Source: Fragum whitleyi (taxonomy: Eukaryota > Mollusca > Bivalvia > Cardiida > Cardiidae). From it: a DNA stretch of 64,000 nucleotides. The notes below the pieces were generated by a model, which searched no databases, had not been told where the DNA came from, and worked only from the letters and a program-made list of their open reading frames with translations. The stretch is from positions 43,237,725-43,301,724 of the forward strand of contig OX411555.1 in assembly GCA_948146395.1 (NCBI GenBank), written 5' to 3'. This document shows positions 25,190 through 39,889 of this stretch, piece after piece. The translations under genes and the position numbers were made by a program. Numbering within the stretch: the stretch's first letter is position 1; every line of letters starts with the position of its first letter.

Positions 25190-27905
25190 CGAAACTCGGA
25201 GCGTTGCAGGTTCAGGTGGTCCCGTGGTCACACGCGCGAGCCCAGGTAAGACCGCACAGCAGAAGGGTATGCGGTTCACGCTTGAAAAGGCCAAAACAAG
25301 CCCAAAGGCCTTGACTGTTGGCATCTTGGTACGCAGTTTTCTACCCCTTTGGCTTAACAGATCGACCCAATTTCTTGGAATGTTGCAGGTTGGGGTGGTC
25401 CCCTGGTCACTCATGCCAGCTCAGGTCAGATTGCTCAGCCCAAGGGCATGCAGTTCACTGCTGAAAAACCCTAACAAACCCAAAGGCTTTGACTGTTGGC
25501 AACTTGGTAGGCAGTTTTCTACCCCTTTGCCTTGACCCATCAACCCGAAACTCGGAGCGTTGCAGGTTCAAAAGGTCTTCCGGTCACTCGCACAAGCCCA
25601 GGTCAGGCAGCACAGCAGAAAGGTATGCTGTTTGCGTTTGAAAGGACCAAAACAACCCCAATTTCTTCACTTTTGGACCACTTGGTACGCAGTTTTTCTA
25701 CCCCTAAGGCTTGACCTATCAACCCAGAACTCTGGGCATGGCAGGTACGGGTGGTCTCCTGGTCTGTCGCGCGAGCCAAGATCAGACCGCAAGGCCGAAG
25801 CCAAAGCTCTATGCCGCTCAAATTGGCATACCTGGCCAAACGAGTCGACCTTGACCTTGACTGATCGACCTGAAACTTGGAGCGTTGCAGGTTCAGGTGG
25901 TCCCGTGGTCACACGCGCGAGCCCAGGTCAGACTGCACAGCAGAAGGGTATGTAGTTCACCCTTGAAAAGGCCAAAACAAACCCAAAGGCCTTGACTGTT
26001 GGCAACTTGGTATGCAGTTTTCTACCCCTTTGGCTTGACCGATTGACCTGAAACGGGGAATGTTGCAGGTTCGGGTGGTCCCCTGGTCACGCGCACGAGC
26101 CCAGGTCAGATCACTCAGCCCAAGGGCATGCGGTTCACTGCTGAAAAACCCTAACAAACCCAAAGGACTTGAGTGTTGGCAACTTGGTAGGCAGTTTTCT
26201 ACCCCTTTGCCTTGACCCATCGACTTGAAACTCGGAGCGTTGCAGGTTCAGATGGTCTCCCGGTCACTCGCGCGAGCCCAGGACAGGCAGCACAGCAGAA
26301 AAGTATGTGGTTCGCGTTTGAAAAGACCAAAACAAGCCCAATTTCTTCACTTTTGGCCCACTTGGTAAGCAGTTTTTCTTCCCCTTAGGCTTGACCTATC
26401 GACCCGGAACTCTGGGCATTGCAGGTTGGGGTGGTCCCCTGGTGTGTCACGCGAGCCCAGATCAGACTGCACAGCCGAAGCCAATGCTCTTTGACGCTCA
26501 AATTGGCATACCTGGCCAGACGGGTCGACCTTGACCTTGACTGATTTACCCAAAACTCGGAGCGTTGCAGGTTCAGGTGGTCCTGTGGTCACATGCGCGA
26601 GCCCAGGTAAGACCGCACAGCAGAAGGGTATGCGGTTCACGCTTGAAAAGGCCAAAACAAGCCCAAAGGCCTTGACTGTTGGCAACTTGGTACGCAGTTT
26701 TCTACCCCTTTGGCTTAACAGATCGACCCAATTTCTTGGAATGTTGCAGGTTGGGGTGGTCCCCTGGTCACTCATGCCAGCTCAGGTCAGATTGCTCAGC
26801 CCAAGGGCATGCAGTTCACTGCTGAAAAACCCTAACAAACCCAAAGGCTTTGACTGTTGGCATCTTGGTAGGCAGTTTTCTACCCCTTTGCCTTGACCCA
26901 TCAACCCGAAACTTGGAGCGTTGCAGTTCAAAAGGTCTTCCAGTCACTCGCACGAGCCCAGGTCAGGCAGCACAGCAGAAAGGTATGCTGTTTGCGTTTG
27001 AAAGGACCAAAACAAGCCCAGATTCTTTTTTGGACCACTTGGTACGCAGTTTTTCTACCCCTAAGGCTTGACCTATCAACCCAGAACTCTGGGCATGGCA
27101 GGTACGGGTGGTCTCCTGGTCTGTCCCGCGAGCCAAGATCAGACCGCAAGGCCGAAGCCAAAGCTCTATGCCGCTCAAATTGGCATACCTGGCCAAACGA
27201 GTCGACCTTGACCTTGACTGATCGACCTGAAACTTGGAGTGTTGCAGGTTCAGGTGGTCCCGTGGTCACACGGGCGATCCAGGTCAGACTGCACAGCAGA
27301 AGGGTATGTAGTTCACGCTTGAAAAGGCCAAAACAAACCCAAAGGCCTTGACTGTTGGCAACTTGGTATGCAGTTTTCTACCCCTTTGGCTTGACCGATT
27401 GACCTGAAACGGGGAATGTTGCAGGTTCGGGTGGTCCCCTGGTCACTCGCACGAGCCCAGGTCAGATCACTCAGCCCAAGGGCATGCGGTTCACTGCTGA
27501 AAAACCCTAACAAACCCAAAGGACTTGACTGTTGGCAACTTGGTAGGCAGTTTTCTACCCCTTTGCCTTGACCCATCGACTTGAAACTCGGAGCGTTGCA
27601 GGTTCAGATGGTCCCCCGGTCACTCGCGAGAGCCCAGGACAGGCAGCACAGCAGAAAAGTATGTGGTTCGCGTTTGAAAAAACCAAAACAAGCCCAATTT
27701 CTTCACTTTTGGCCCACTTGGTAAGCAGTTTTTCTTCCCCTTAGGCTTGACCTATCGACCCCGAACTCTCGGCATTGCAGGTTGGGGTGGTCCCCTGGTG
27801 TGTCACGCGAGCCCAGATCAGACCGCACAGCCGAAGCAAATGCTCTTTGACGCTCAAATTGGCATACCTGGCCAAACGGGTCGACCTTGACCTTGACTGA
27901 TTTAC
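25190..27905 (+). repeat. Two-HOR (~1.36 kb) tandem duplication
   Basis: Copy 1 is about 25190-26550 and copy 2 about 26551-27905, offset 1355-1361 bp, i.e. twice the HOR. Shared private markers are AGGTAAGACCGCACAG, GACCCAATTTCTTGGAATG, CACTCATGCCAGCTCAGG, GGGCATGGCAGGTACGGG, GACCTGAAACGGGGAATG, GGACAGGCAGCACAGCAG and TGGTGTGTCACGCGAGCC. Small indels (for example the shortened CAGATTCTTTTTTGGACC near 27020) postdate it. Limits were judged by where private variants stop matching. Confidence 0.87.
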
Positions 27906-30900
27906 CCGAAACTCAGAGCGTTGCAGGTTCAGGTGGACCCATAGTCACACGCGCGAGCCCAGGTCAGACCGCACAGCAGAAGGGTATGCGGTTCGCGCTT
28001 GAAAAGGCCAAAACAAGCCCAAAGGCCTTGACTGTTGGCAACTTGGTACACAGATTTCTACCCCTTTGGCTTGACCGATCAACCTGAAACTCAGAATGTT
28101 GCAGGTTAGGGTGGTCTCCTGGTCACTTGCGCGAGCGTATGTCAGATTGCTTAGCCCAAGGGCATGCGGTTCACTGCTGAAAAACCCTATCAAACCAAAA
28201 GGCCTTGACTGTTGGCAACTTGGTAGGCAGTTTTCTACCCCTTTGCCTTGACCCATCGACTCGAAACTCGGAGCGTTGCAGGTTCAGATGGTCTTCCGGT
28301 CACTCCCACGAGCCCAGGTCAGGCAGCACAGCAGAAAGGTATGCGGTTAGCGTTTGAAAAGACCAAAACAAGCCTAATTTCTTCACTTTTGGCCCACTTG
28401 GTACGCAGTTTTTCTACCCCTTAGGCTTGACCTATCGACCACGAACTTTGGGCATTGCAGGTTTTGGTGGTCCCCTGGTCTGTCGTGCGAGCCCAGATCA
28501 GACCGCACGGCCAAAGCCAATTTTCTATGCCACTCAAATTGGCATACCTGGCCAAACGGGTCGACCTTGACCTTGACTGATTTACCCGAAACTCTGAGCG
28601 TTGCAGGTTCAGGTGGTCCTGTGGTCACACGCGCGAGCCCAGGTCAGACCGCACAGCAGAAGGGTATGCAGTTTGCGCTTGAAAAGGCCAAAACAAGCCC
28701 AAAGGCCTTGACTGTTGACAACTTGGTACAAGTTTCTACCCCTTTGGCTTGACTGATCGACCCGAAACTCGGAATGTTGCAGGTTCGGGTGGTCCCCTGG
28801 TCACTTGGGTGAGCCCATGTCAGATTGCTCAGCCCAAGGGCATGCGGTTCACTGCTGAAAAACTGTAACAAACCCAAAGGCCTTGACTGTTGGCAACTTG
28901 GTAGGCAGTTTTCTACCCCTTTGTCTTGACCCATCGACCCGAAACTCGGAGCGTTGCAGGTTCAGATGGTCTTCCGGTCACTCGCGCAAGCCCAGGTCAG
29001 GCAGCACACGGAAAGGTATGCGGTTCGCGTTTGAAAAGACCAAAACAAGCCCAATTTCTTTACTTTTGGCCCACTTGATACGCAGTTTTTCTACCCCTTA
29101 GACTTGACCTATTGACCCAGAACTCTGGGCATTGCAGGTTGGGGGTGGTCCCCTGGTCATTCGCGCGAGCCCAGAACAGACCACACGGCCAAAGCCAATG
29201 CTCTATGACGCTCAAATTGGCATACCTGGCCAAACGGGTTGACCTTGACCTTGACTGATCGACCCGAAACTCGGAGCTTTTCAGGTTCAGGTAGTCCCAT
29301 GGTCACACGCGCGAGCCCAGGTCAGACTGCACAGCAGAAGGGTATGCGGTTCGCGCTTGAAAAGGCCAAAACAAGCCAAAAGGCCTTGACTGTTGGCAAC
29401 TTGGTACGCAGTTTTCTACCCCTTTGGCTTGACCGATCAACCCGAAACTCGGAATGTTGCAGGTTCAGGTGGTCCCCTGGTCACTCGTGCGAGCCCAGGT
29501 CAGATCACTCAGCCCAAGGGCATGCGGTTCACTGCTGAAAAACCCTAACAAACCCAAAGGCCTTGACTGTTGGCAACTTGGTAGGCAGTTTTCTACCCCT
29601 TTGCCTTGACCCATCGACCTGAAACTCTGAGCGTTGCAGGTTCATATGGTCCGCCAGTCACTCGCGCGAGCCCAGGTCAGGCAGCACAGCAGAAAGGTAT
29701 GTGGTTCGTGTTTGAAAAGACCAAAACAAGCCCAATTTCTTCACTTTTGGCCCACTTGGTACACAGTTTTTCTACCCCTTAGGCTTGACCTATCGACCCG
29801 GAACTCTGGGCATTGCAGGTTGGGGTGGTCCCCTGGTCTGTCGCACGAGCCCAGATCAGACCGCATGGCCGAAGCCAATGCTCTATGCCGCTCAAATTGG
29901 CATACCTGGCCAAACAGGTCGACCTTGACCTTGCCTGATAGACCCGAAACTCAGAGCGTTGCAGGTTCAGGTGGTCCCATTGTCTAACACGCAAGCCCAG
30001 GTCAGACCGCACAGCAGAAGGGTATGCGGTTCGCGCTTGAAAAGGCCAAAACAAGCCAAAAGGCCTTGACTGTTGGCAACTTGGTACGCAGTTTTCTACC
30101 CCTTTGGCTTGACCGATCAACCCGAAACTCGGAATGTTGCAGGTTCAGGTGGTCCCCTGGTCACTTGTGCGAGCCCAGGTCAGATCACTCAGCCCAAGGG
30201 CATGCGGTTCACTGCTGAAAAAACCTAACAAACCCAAAGGCCTTGACTGTTGGCAACTTGGTAGGCAGTTTTCTACCCCTTTGCCTTGACCCATCGACCC
30301 GAAACTCGGAGCGTTGCAGGTTCAAATGGTCCCCCGGGCACTCACAAGAGACCAGGTCAGGCAGCACAGCAGAAAGGTATGCGGTTCGCGTTTGAAAAGA
30401 CCAAAACAAGCCCAATTTCTTCACTTTTGGCCCACTTGGTACACAGTTTTTCTACCCCTTAGGCTTGACCTATCGACCCAGAACTCTGGGCATTGCAGGT
30501 TGGGGTGGTCCCCTGGTCTGTCGCGCGAGCCCAGATCAGACCGCACGGCCGAAGCCAATGCTCTATGCCGCTCAAATTGGCATACCTGGCCAAACAGGTC
30601 TACCTTGACCTTGACTTATAGACCCGAAACTCGGAGCGTTGCAGGTTCAGGTGGTCCCATGGTCTCACGCGCAAGCCCAGGTCAGACTGCACAGCAGAAG
30701 GGTATGCAGTTTGCGCTTGAAAAGGCCAAAACAAGCCAAAAGGCTTTGACTGTTGGCAACTTGGTAGGCAGTTTTCTACCCCTTTGCCTTGACCCATCGA
30801 CCCAAAACTCAGAGCGTTGCAGGTTCAGATGGGCCCCCGGTCACTCACGCAAGCCCAGGTCAGGCAGCACAGCAGAAAGGTATGTGGTTTGCGTTAGAAA

Positions 30901-33832
30901 AGACTGAAACAAGCCCAATTTCTTCACTCTGGCCCACTTGGTAGGCAGTTTTTCTACCCCCTAGGCTTGACCTATCGACCCGGAACTCTGGGCATTGCAG
31001 GTTGGGGTGGTCCCCTGGTCTGTTGCACAAGCCCAGATCAGACCGCATGGCCGAAGCCAATGCTCTATGCCGCTCAAATTGGCATACCTGGCCAAACGGG
31101 TCGACCTTGACCTTGACTGATCAACCCGAAACTTGGAGCGTTGCAGGTTCAGGTGGTCCAGTGGTCACATGCACGAGCCCAGGTCAGACCCCATAGCAGA
31201 AGGGTATGCGGTTTAGGCTTGAAAAGGCCAAAACAAGCCCAATGGCCTTGACTGTTGGCCACTTGGTACGCAGTTTTCTACCCTTTTGGCTTGACTGATC
31301 AACCCGAAACTCGGAATGTTGCAGGTTCAGGTGGTCCCCTGGTCACTCGCACGAGCCCCGGACAGATCGCTCAGCTCAAGGGCAGGTGGTTCACTGCTGA
31401 AAAACCCTAACAAACCCAAAGGCCTTGACTGTTGGCAACTTGGCAGGCAGTTTTCTACGCCTTTGCCTTGACCCATCGACCCGAAACTCGGAGCCTTGTA
31501 GGTTCATATTGTCCCCCGGTCACTCGCACAAGCCCAGGTCAGGCAGCACAGCAGAAAGGTATGCAGTTCGCATTTGAAAAGACCAAAACAAGCCCAATTT
31601 CTTCACTTTTGGCCCACTTGGTATGCAGTTTTTTTACCCCTTAGGCTTGACCTATCGACCCGGAACTCTGGGCATTGCAGGTTGGGGTGGTCCCCTGGTC
31701 TGTCGAGGGAGCCCAGATCAGACCAAACAGCCAAAGCCAATGCTCAATGCCACTCAAATTGGCATACCTGGCTAAACAGGTTGACCTTGACCTAGACTGA
31801 TTAACCCGAAACTCAAAGCATTGCAGGTTCAGGTGGTCCCGTGGTCACACGCGCAAGCCCAGGTCAGACCGCACAGCAAAAGGGTATGCGGTTCGCCAGA
31901 GGCCTTGACTGTTGGCCACTTCGTACGCAGTTTTTTACCCCTTTGGCTTGACCGATCGACCCGAAACTCGGAATGTTGCAGGTAAGGGTGGTCCCCTGGT
32001 CACTCGCGCGAGCCCAGGTCAGATCGCTGAACCCAAGGGCATGCGGTTCACTGCTGAAAAACCCTAACAAACCCAAAGGCCTTGACTGTTTGCAACTTTG
32101 TAGGCAGTTTTCTACCCCTTTGCCTTGACCCACCGACCTGAAACTCGGAGCGTTGCAGGTTCATATGGTCCCCTGGTCACTCGCGCGAGCCCAGGTCAGG
32201 CAGCACAGCAGAAAGGTATGCGGTTCGCGTTTGAAAAGACCAAAACAAGCCCAATTTATTCACTTTTGGCCCACTTGGTACGCAGTTTTTCTACCCATTA
32301 GGCTTGACCTATCGACCCAGGTACTCCGGGCATTGCAGGTTAGGGTGGTCCCCTGGTCTGTCACGCGAGCCAAGATCAGACCGCACGGTCGTAGCAAATG
32401 CTCTATGCCGCTCAAATTGGCATACCTGGCCAAACAGGTCGACCTGGACCTTGACTGATCAACCCAAAACTCAGAGCGTTGCAGGTTCAGGTGGTTTTGT
32501 GGTCACACGCCGGAGCCCAGGTCAGACCGCACAGCAGAAGGGTATGCGGTTCAGGCTTGAAAAGGCCAAAAAAAGAGCAAAGACCTTGACTGTTGGCAAC
32601 TTGGTAGGCAGTTTTCTACCCCTTTATCTTGACCCATTGACCTGAAACTCCGAGCGTTGCAGGTTCAGATGGTCCCCTGGTCACTGGCGCAAGCCCAGAT
32701 CAGGCAGCACAGTAGAAAGGTATGCGGTTCGCGTTTGAAAAGACCAAAACAAGCCCAATTTCTTCAATTTTGGCCCACTTGGTACGCAGCTTTTCTACCC
32801 TTAGGCTTGACCTATCGACCGGGAACTCTGGGCATTGCAGGTTGGGGTGGTCCCCTGGTTTGTCGCGCGAGCCAAGATCAGACCGCATAGCCAAAGCCAA
32901 TGCTCTATGCCGCTCAAATTGGCATACCTGGCCAAATGGGTCGACCTTGACTTTGACTGATCGACTCGAAACTCGGAGCGTTGCAGGTTCAGGTGGTCCT
33001 GTGGTCACACGCGCAAGCCCAGGTCAGACCGCAGAGCAGAAGGGTATGCGGTTCGCGCTTGAAAAGGCCAAAACAAGCCCAAAGGCCTTGACTGTTGGCA
33101 ACTTGGTAGGCAGTTTTCTACCCCTTTGGCTTGACCGATCGACCCAAAACTCGGAATTTTGCAGGTTTGGGTGGTCCCCTGGTCACTCGCACGAGCCGAG
33201 GTCAGATTGCTCAGCCCAAGGACATGCGGTTCACTACTGAAAAACCCTAACAAACCCAAAGGCCTTGACTGTTGGCAACTTGGTAGGCAGTTTTCTACCC
33301 CTTTGCCTTGACCCATAGACCCGAAACTCGGAGCGTTGCAGGTTCAGATGGTCCCCTGATCACTCTTGTAAGCCCAAGTCAGGCAGCACAGCAGAAAGGT
33401 ATGCGGTCTGGTTTGAAAAGACCAAAACAAGCCCAATTTCTTCACTTTTGGCCCCTGGTACGCTGTTTTTCTACCCCTTAGGCTTGACCTATCAACCCAG
33501 AACTCTGGGCATTGTAGGTTGGGGTGGTCCCCTGGTCTGTCGCGCGAGCCCAGATCAGACCGCATTGCCAAAGCCAATGCTCTATGCCGCTCAATTTGGC
33601 ATACCTGGCCAAACGGGTCGACCTTGACCTTGACTGATCGACCCGAAACTCGAAGCGTTGCAGGTTCAGGTGGTCCCGTAGTCACATGCACGAGCCCAGG
33701 TCAGACCGCACAGCAGAAGGGTATGCGGTTGGCGCTTGAAAAGGCCAAAACAAGCCCAAAGGCCTTGACTGTTGGCAACTTGGTACGCAGTTTTCTACCC
33801 CTTTGGCTTGACCGATCAACCCGAAACTCGGA

Positions 33833-34770
33833 ATGTTGCAGGTTCGGGTGGTCCCCTGGTCATTCCTGCGAGCCCAGGTCAGATCGCTCAGCCCAAGGGC
33901 ATGCGGTTTACTGCTGAAAAACCCTAACAAACCCAAAGGCCTTGACTGTTGGCAACTTGGTAGGCAGTTTTCTACCCTTTGCCTTGACCCATCGACCCCA
34001 AACTCGGAGCGTTGCAGGTTCAGATGGTCCCCGGTCACAAGCGGGAGCCCAGGTCAGGCAGCACAGCAGAAAGATATGCGGTTTGCTTTTGAAAAGACCA
34101 AAACAAGCCCACTTTCTTCACTTTTGGCCCACTTGGTATGCAGTTTTTCTACCCCTTAGGCTTGACCTATCAACCCGGAACTCTGGGCATTGCAGGTTGG
34201 GGTGGTCCCCTGGTCTGTCGCGCAAGCCCAGATCAGACCGCATGGCCGAAGCCAATGCTCTATGCCGCTCTATTTGGCATACCTGGCCAAACGGGTGGAC
34301 CTTGACCTTGACTGATCGACCCGAAACTCGGAGCGTTGCAGGTTCAGGCGGTCCCGTGAGCACACGCGCGAGCCCAGGTCAGACCACACAGCAGAAGAGT
34401 ATGTGGTTCGTGCTTGAAAAGGCAAAACAAGCCCAAAGGCCTTGACATTTGGCAACTTGGTATGCAGTTTTGGACCCATTTGGCTTGACCGATCAACCTG
34501 AAACTCGAAATGTTGCAGGTTTGGGTGGTTCCCTGGTCATTCCTGCGAGCCCAGGTCAGATCGCTCAGCCCAAGGGCATGCGGTTTACTGCTGAAAAACC
34601 CTAACAAGCCCAAAGGCCTTGACTGTTGGCAACTTGGTAGGCAGTTTTCTACCCTTTGCCTTGACCCATCGACCCCAAACTCCGAGCATTGCGGGTTCAG
34701 ATGGTCCTCTGGTCACTCGCGCGAGCCCAGATCAGGCAGCACAGCAGAAAGGTATGCAGTTCGTGTTTGA
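33833..34770 (+). repeat. Neighbouring HORs with private B and C variants
   Basis: The B monomers beginning about 33825 and 34502 share GTCATTCCTGCGAGCC, GGCATGCGGTTTACTGCTG and the shortened TCTACCCTTTGCCTTGACC (offset 677). This shows recent copying of one HOR. The intervening A (about 34325) has its own loss, GGCAAAACAAGCCC. Confidence 0.75.
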
Positions 34771-37700
34771 AAAGACCAAAACAAGCCCAATTTCTTCACT
34801 TTTGGCCCACTTGGTATTCAGTTTTTCTACCCCTTAGGCTTGACCTATCGACCCGGAACTCTGGGCATTGCATGTGGGTGTTCCCCTGGTCTGTTGCGCG
34901 AGCCCAGATCTGACCGCATGGCCGAAGCTAATGCTCTATGCCGCTCAAATTGGCATACCTGGCCAAACGGGTTGACCTTGACCTTGACCGATCAACCCGA
35001 AACTCTGAGCGTTGCAGGTTCAGGTGGTCCTGTGGTCACACGCGAGAGCCCAGGTCAGACCGCACAGCAGAAGGGAATGCGTTCGAGCTTGAAAAGGCCA
35101 GAACAAGCCCAAAGGCCTTGACTGTTGGCAACTTGGTACGCAGTTTTCTACCCCTTTGGCTTGACCGATCGACCGGAAACTCAGAATGTTGCAGGTTCAG
35201 GTGGTCCCCTGGTCACTCCCACGAGCCCAGGTCAGATCGCTCAGCCCAAGGGCATGCGGTTCACTGCTGAAAAACCCTAACAAACCCAAAGGCCTTGACT
35301 GTTGGCAACTTGGTAGGCAGTTTTCTACCCCTTTGCCTTGACCCATAGACCCGAAACTCGAAGCATTGCAGGTTCAAATGGTCCCCCTGTCACTAGCGCG
35401 AGCCCAGGTCAGGCAGCACAGCAGAAAGATATGCGGTTTGCTTTTGAAAAGACCAAAACAAGCCCAATTTCTTCACTTTTGGCCCACTTGGTAAGCAGTT
35501 TTTCTACCCCTTAGGCTTGACCTATCAACCCGGAACTCTGGGCATTGCAGGTTGGGGTGGTCCCCTGGTCTGTTGCGCGAGCCAAGATCAGACTGCACGG
35601 CTGAAGCCAATGCTCTATGCTGCTCAAATTGGCATACCTGGCCAAACGGGTTGACCTTGACTGATCAACCCGAAACTCGGAGCGTTGCAGGTTCAGGTGG
35701 TCCCTTGGTCACAGGCGCAAGCCCAGGTCAGACCGCACAGCAGAAGGGTATGCGGTTCGCGCTTGAAAAGGCCAAAACAAGCCCAAAGGCCTTGACTGTT
35801 GGCAATTTGGTACGCAGTTTTCTACCCCTTTGGCTATACCGATTGACCCAAAACTCGGAATGTTGCAGGTTCCGGTGGTCCCCTGGTCACTCGCACGAGC
35901 CGAGGTCAGATCGCTCAGCCCAAGGACATGCGGTTCACTGCTGTAAAACCCTAACAAACCCAAAGGCCTTGACTGTTGGCAACTTGGTAGGCAGTTTTCT
36001 ACCCCTTTGCCTTGACCCATAGACCCCAAACTCGGAGCGTTGCAGGTTCAGATGGTCCCCCGGTCACTCTTGTGAGCCCAGGTCAGGCAGCACAGCAGAA
36101 AGGTATGCGGTCTGGTTTGAAAAGACCAAAACAAGCCCAATTTCTTCACTTTTGGCCCCTATTTTGCAGTTTTTCTACCCCTTAGGCTTGACCTATCGAC
36201 CAAAAACTCTGGGCATTGCAGGTTGGGGTGGTCCCCTGGTCTGTCGCAGGAGCCCAGATCAGACCGCATGGCCAAAGCCAATGCTCTATGCCGCTCTATT
36301 TGGCATACCTGGCCAAACGGGTCGACCTTGACCTTGACTGATCGACCCGAAACTTGGAGTGTTGCAGGTTCAGGTGGTCCCGTGGTCACATGCGCGAGTC
36401 CAGGTCAGACGGCACAGCAGAAGGGTATGTGGTTCCTGCTTGAAAAGGCCAAAACAAGCCCAAAGGCCTTGACTGTTGGCAACTTTGTACGCAGTTTTCT
36501 ACGCCTTTGGCTTGACCGATCAACCCGAAACTCGGAATGTTACAGGTTCGGGTGGTCCCCTGGTCACTCACGCGAGCCCATATCAGATCGCTAAGCCCAA
36601 AGGCATGCGGTTCACTGTTCAAAAACCCTAACAAACCCAAAGGCCTTGACTGTTGGCAACTTGGTAGGCAGTTTTCTACCCCTTTGCCTTGACCCATCGA
36701 CCTGAAACTCAGCGCGTTGCAGGTTCAGATGGTCCCCCGGTCACTCCCGCGAGCCCAGATCAGGCAGCACAGCAGAAAGGTATGCGGTTAAGGTTTGAAA
36801 AGACCAAAACAAGCCCAATTTCTTCACTTTTGGCCCACTTGGTACGCAGTTTTTCTACCCCTTAGGCTTGACCTATCGACCAGGAACTCTGGGCATTGCA
36901 GGTTGGGTTGGTCCCCTAGTCTGTCGCGCGAGCCAAGATCAGACCGCACAGTCGAAGCCAATGATCTATGCCGCTCAAATTGGCATTCCTGGACAAACGG
37001 TTCCTCCTTGACCTTGACTGATCGACCCGAAACTCAGAGCGTTGCAGGTTCAGGTGGTTTTGTGGTCACACGCACGAGCCCAGGTCAGACCGCACAGCAG
37101 AAGGGTATGCGGTTGGGGCTTGAAAAGGCCAAAACAAGCCCAAAGGCCTTGACTGTTGGCAACTTGGTAGGCAGTATTCTACCCCTTTATCTCGACCCAT
37201 TGACCCCAAACTCGGAGTGTTGCAGGTTCAGATGGTCCCCTGGTCACTCGCACGAGCCCAGGTCAGGCAGCACAGCAAGAAGGTATGCGGTTCGCGTTTG
37301 AAAAGACCAAAACAAGCCCAATTTATTCACTTTTGGCCCTCTTGGTATGCAGTTTTTCTACCCCTCAGGCTTGACCTATCGACCTGGAACTCTGGGCATT
37401 GCAGGTTGGGGTGGTCCCCTGGTCTGTCGTGCAAGCCCAGATCAGACCGCATGGCCGAGCCAATGCTCTATGCCGCTCAAATTGGCATACCTGGCCAAAT
37501 GGGTCGACCTTGACCATGACTGATCGACCCGAAACTCGGAGCGTTGCAGGTTCAGGTGGTCCCGTGGTCACATGCGCAAGCCCAGGTCAGACCGCACAGC
37601 AGAAGGGTATGCGGTTCGCGCTTGAAAAGGCCTAAACAAGCCCAAAGGCCTTGACTGTTGGCAACTTGGTACGCAGTTTTCTACCCCTTTGGCTTGACCG

Positions 37701-39889
37701 ATCGACCCAAAACTCGGAATGTTGCAGGTTTGGGTGGTCCCCTGGTCACTCGCGTGAGCCAAGGACAGATCGCTCAGCCCAAGGGCATGCGGTTCACTGC
37801 TGAAAAAACCCTAACAAACCCAAAGGCCTTGACTATTGGCAACTTGGTAGGCAGTTTTCTACCCCTTTGCCTTGACCCATCGACCTGAAACTTGGAGTGT
37901 TGCAGGTTCAGATAGTCCCCCGGTCACTCACAAGAGCCCAGGTCAGGCAGCACAGCAGAAAGGTATGCGGTTCGCGCTTGAAAAAAAAGACCAAAACAAG
38001 CCCAATTTCTTCACTTTTGGCCCACTTGGTACGCAGTTTTTCTACCCCTTAGGCTTGACCTATCTACCCGGAACTCTGGGCATAGCAGGTTGGGGTAGTC
38101 CCCTGGTCTCTCGCGCAAGCCCAGATCAGACTGCACGGCCAAAGCCAATGCTCTATGCTGCTCAAATCGGCATACCTGGCCAAATGGGTAGACCTCGACC
38201 TTGACCGATCAACCCGAAACTCTGAGCGTTGCAGGTTCAGGTAGTCCTCTGGTCACACGCGAGAGCCCAGGTCAGACCGCACTGCAGAAGGTTATGCGGT
38301 TCGCGCTTGAAAATGCCAGAACAAGCCCAAAGGCCTTTACTGTTGGCAACTTGGTACGCAGTTTTCTACCCCTTTGGCTTGACCGATCGACCGGAAACCT
38401 GGATTTTTGCAGGTTCGGGTGGTCCCCTGGTCAGTCGTGCGAGCCCAGGTCAGATCGCTCAGCCCAAGGGCATGCAGTTCACTGCTGAAAAACCCTAACA
38501 AACCCAAAGGCCTTGACTGTTGGCAACTTGGTAGGCAGTTTTCTACCCCTTTGCCTAGACCCATCGACCCGAAACTCGGAGCATTGCAGGTTCAGATGGT
38601 CCCCCCGTCACTAGCGCGAGCCCAGGTCAGGCACCCCAGAAGAAAGGTATGCGGTTCGTGTTTGAAAAGACCAAAACAAGCCCAATTTCTTCACTTTTGG
38701 CCCACTTGGTACGCAGTTTTTCTACCCCTTAGGCTTGACCTATCGACCCGGAACTCTGGGCATTGCAGGTTGGGGTGGTCCCCTGGTCTGTCGCGCGAGC
38801 CAAGATCAGACTGCACGGCTGAAGCCAATGCTCAATGCTGCTCAAATTGGCATACCTGGCCAAACGGGTTGACCTTGACCTTGACTGATCAACCCTTAAC
38901 TCGGAGCATTGCAGGTTCAGGTGGTCCCGTGGTCACACTCGCGAGTCCAGGTCAGACCACACAGCAGAAGGGTATGCGGTTTGCGCTTGAAAAGGCCAAA
39001 ACAAGCCCAAAGGCCTTGACTGTTGGCAACTTTTTACACAGTTTTCTACCCCTTTGGCTTGACAGATCGACCCGAAACTCGGAATTTTGCAGGTTCGTGT
39101 GATCCCCTGGTCACTCGCGCAAGCCCAAGTCAGATCGATTAGCCCAAGGGCATGCAGTTCACTGCTGAAAAACCCTAACAAACCCAAAGGCCTTGACTGT
39201 TGGCAACTTGGTAGGCAGTTTTCTACCCCTTTGCCTTGACCTATCGACCCTAAACTCTGAGCATTGCAGGTTCAGATGGTCCCCCGGTCACTTGCGCAAG
39301 CCCAGGTCAGACGTCACAGCAGAAAGTTAAGGGTTTGCATTTGAAAAGACCAAAACAAGCCCAATTTCTTCACGTTTGGCCCACTTGGTACGCAGTTTTT
39401 CTACCCTTTAGGCTTGACCTATCGACCCGGAACTCTGGGCATTGCAGGTTGGGGTGGTCCCCTGGTCTGTCGCGCAAGCCCAGATCAGACTGCTTGGCCG
39501 AAGCCAATGCTGGATGCCGCTCAAATTGGCATACCTGGCCAAATGGGTCGACCTTGATCTTGACTGATCAACCCGAATCTCGGAGCGTTGCAGGTTCAGG
39601 TGGTCCTGTGGTCACAGGCACGAGCCCAGGTCAGACCGCACAGCAGAAGTGTATGCGGTTCATGCTTGAAAAGGCCAAAACAAGCCCAAAGGCCTTCACT
39701 GTTGGCAACTTGGTATGCAGTTTTCTACCCATTTGGCTTGACCGATCGACCCGAAACTTGGAATGTTGCAGGTTCAGGTGGTCCCCTGGTCACTCGCGTG
39801 AGCCCAGGTCAGATTGCTCAGCCCAAGGGCATGCGGTTCACTGCTGAAAAACCCTAACAAACCCAAAGGCCTTGACTGTTGGCAACTTG

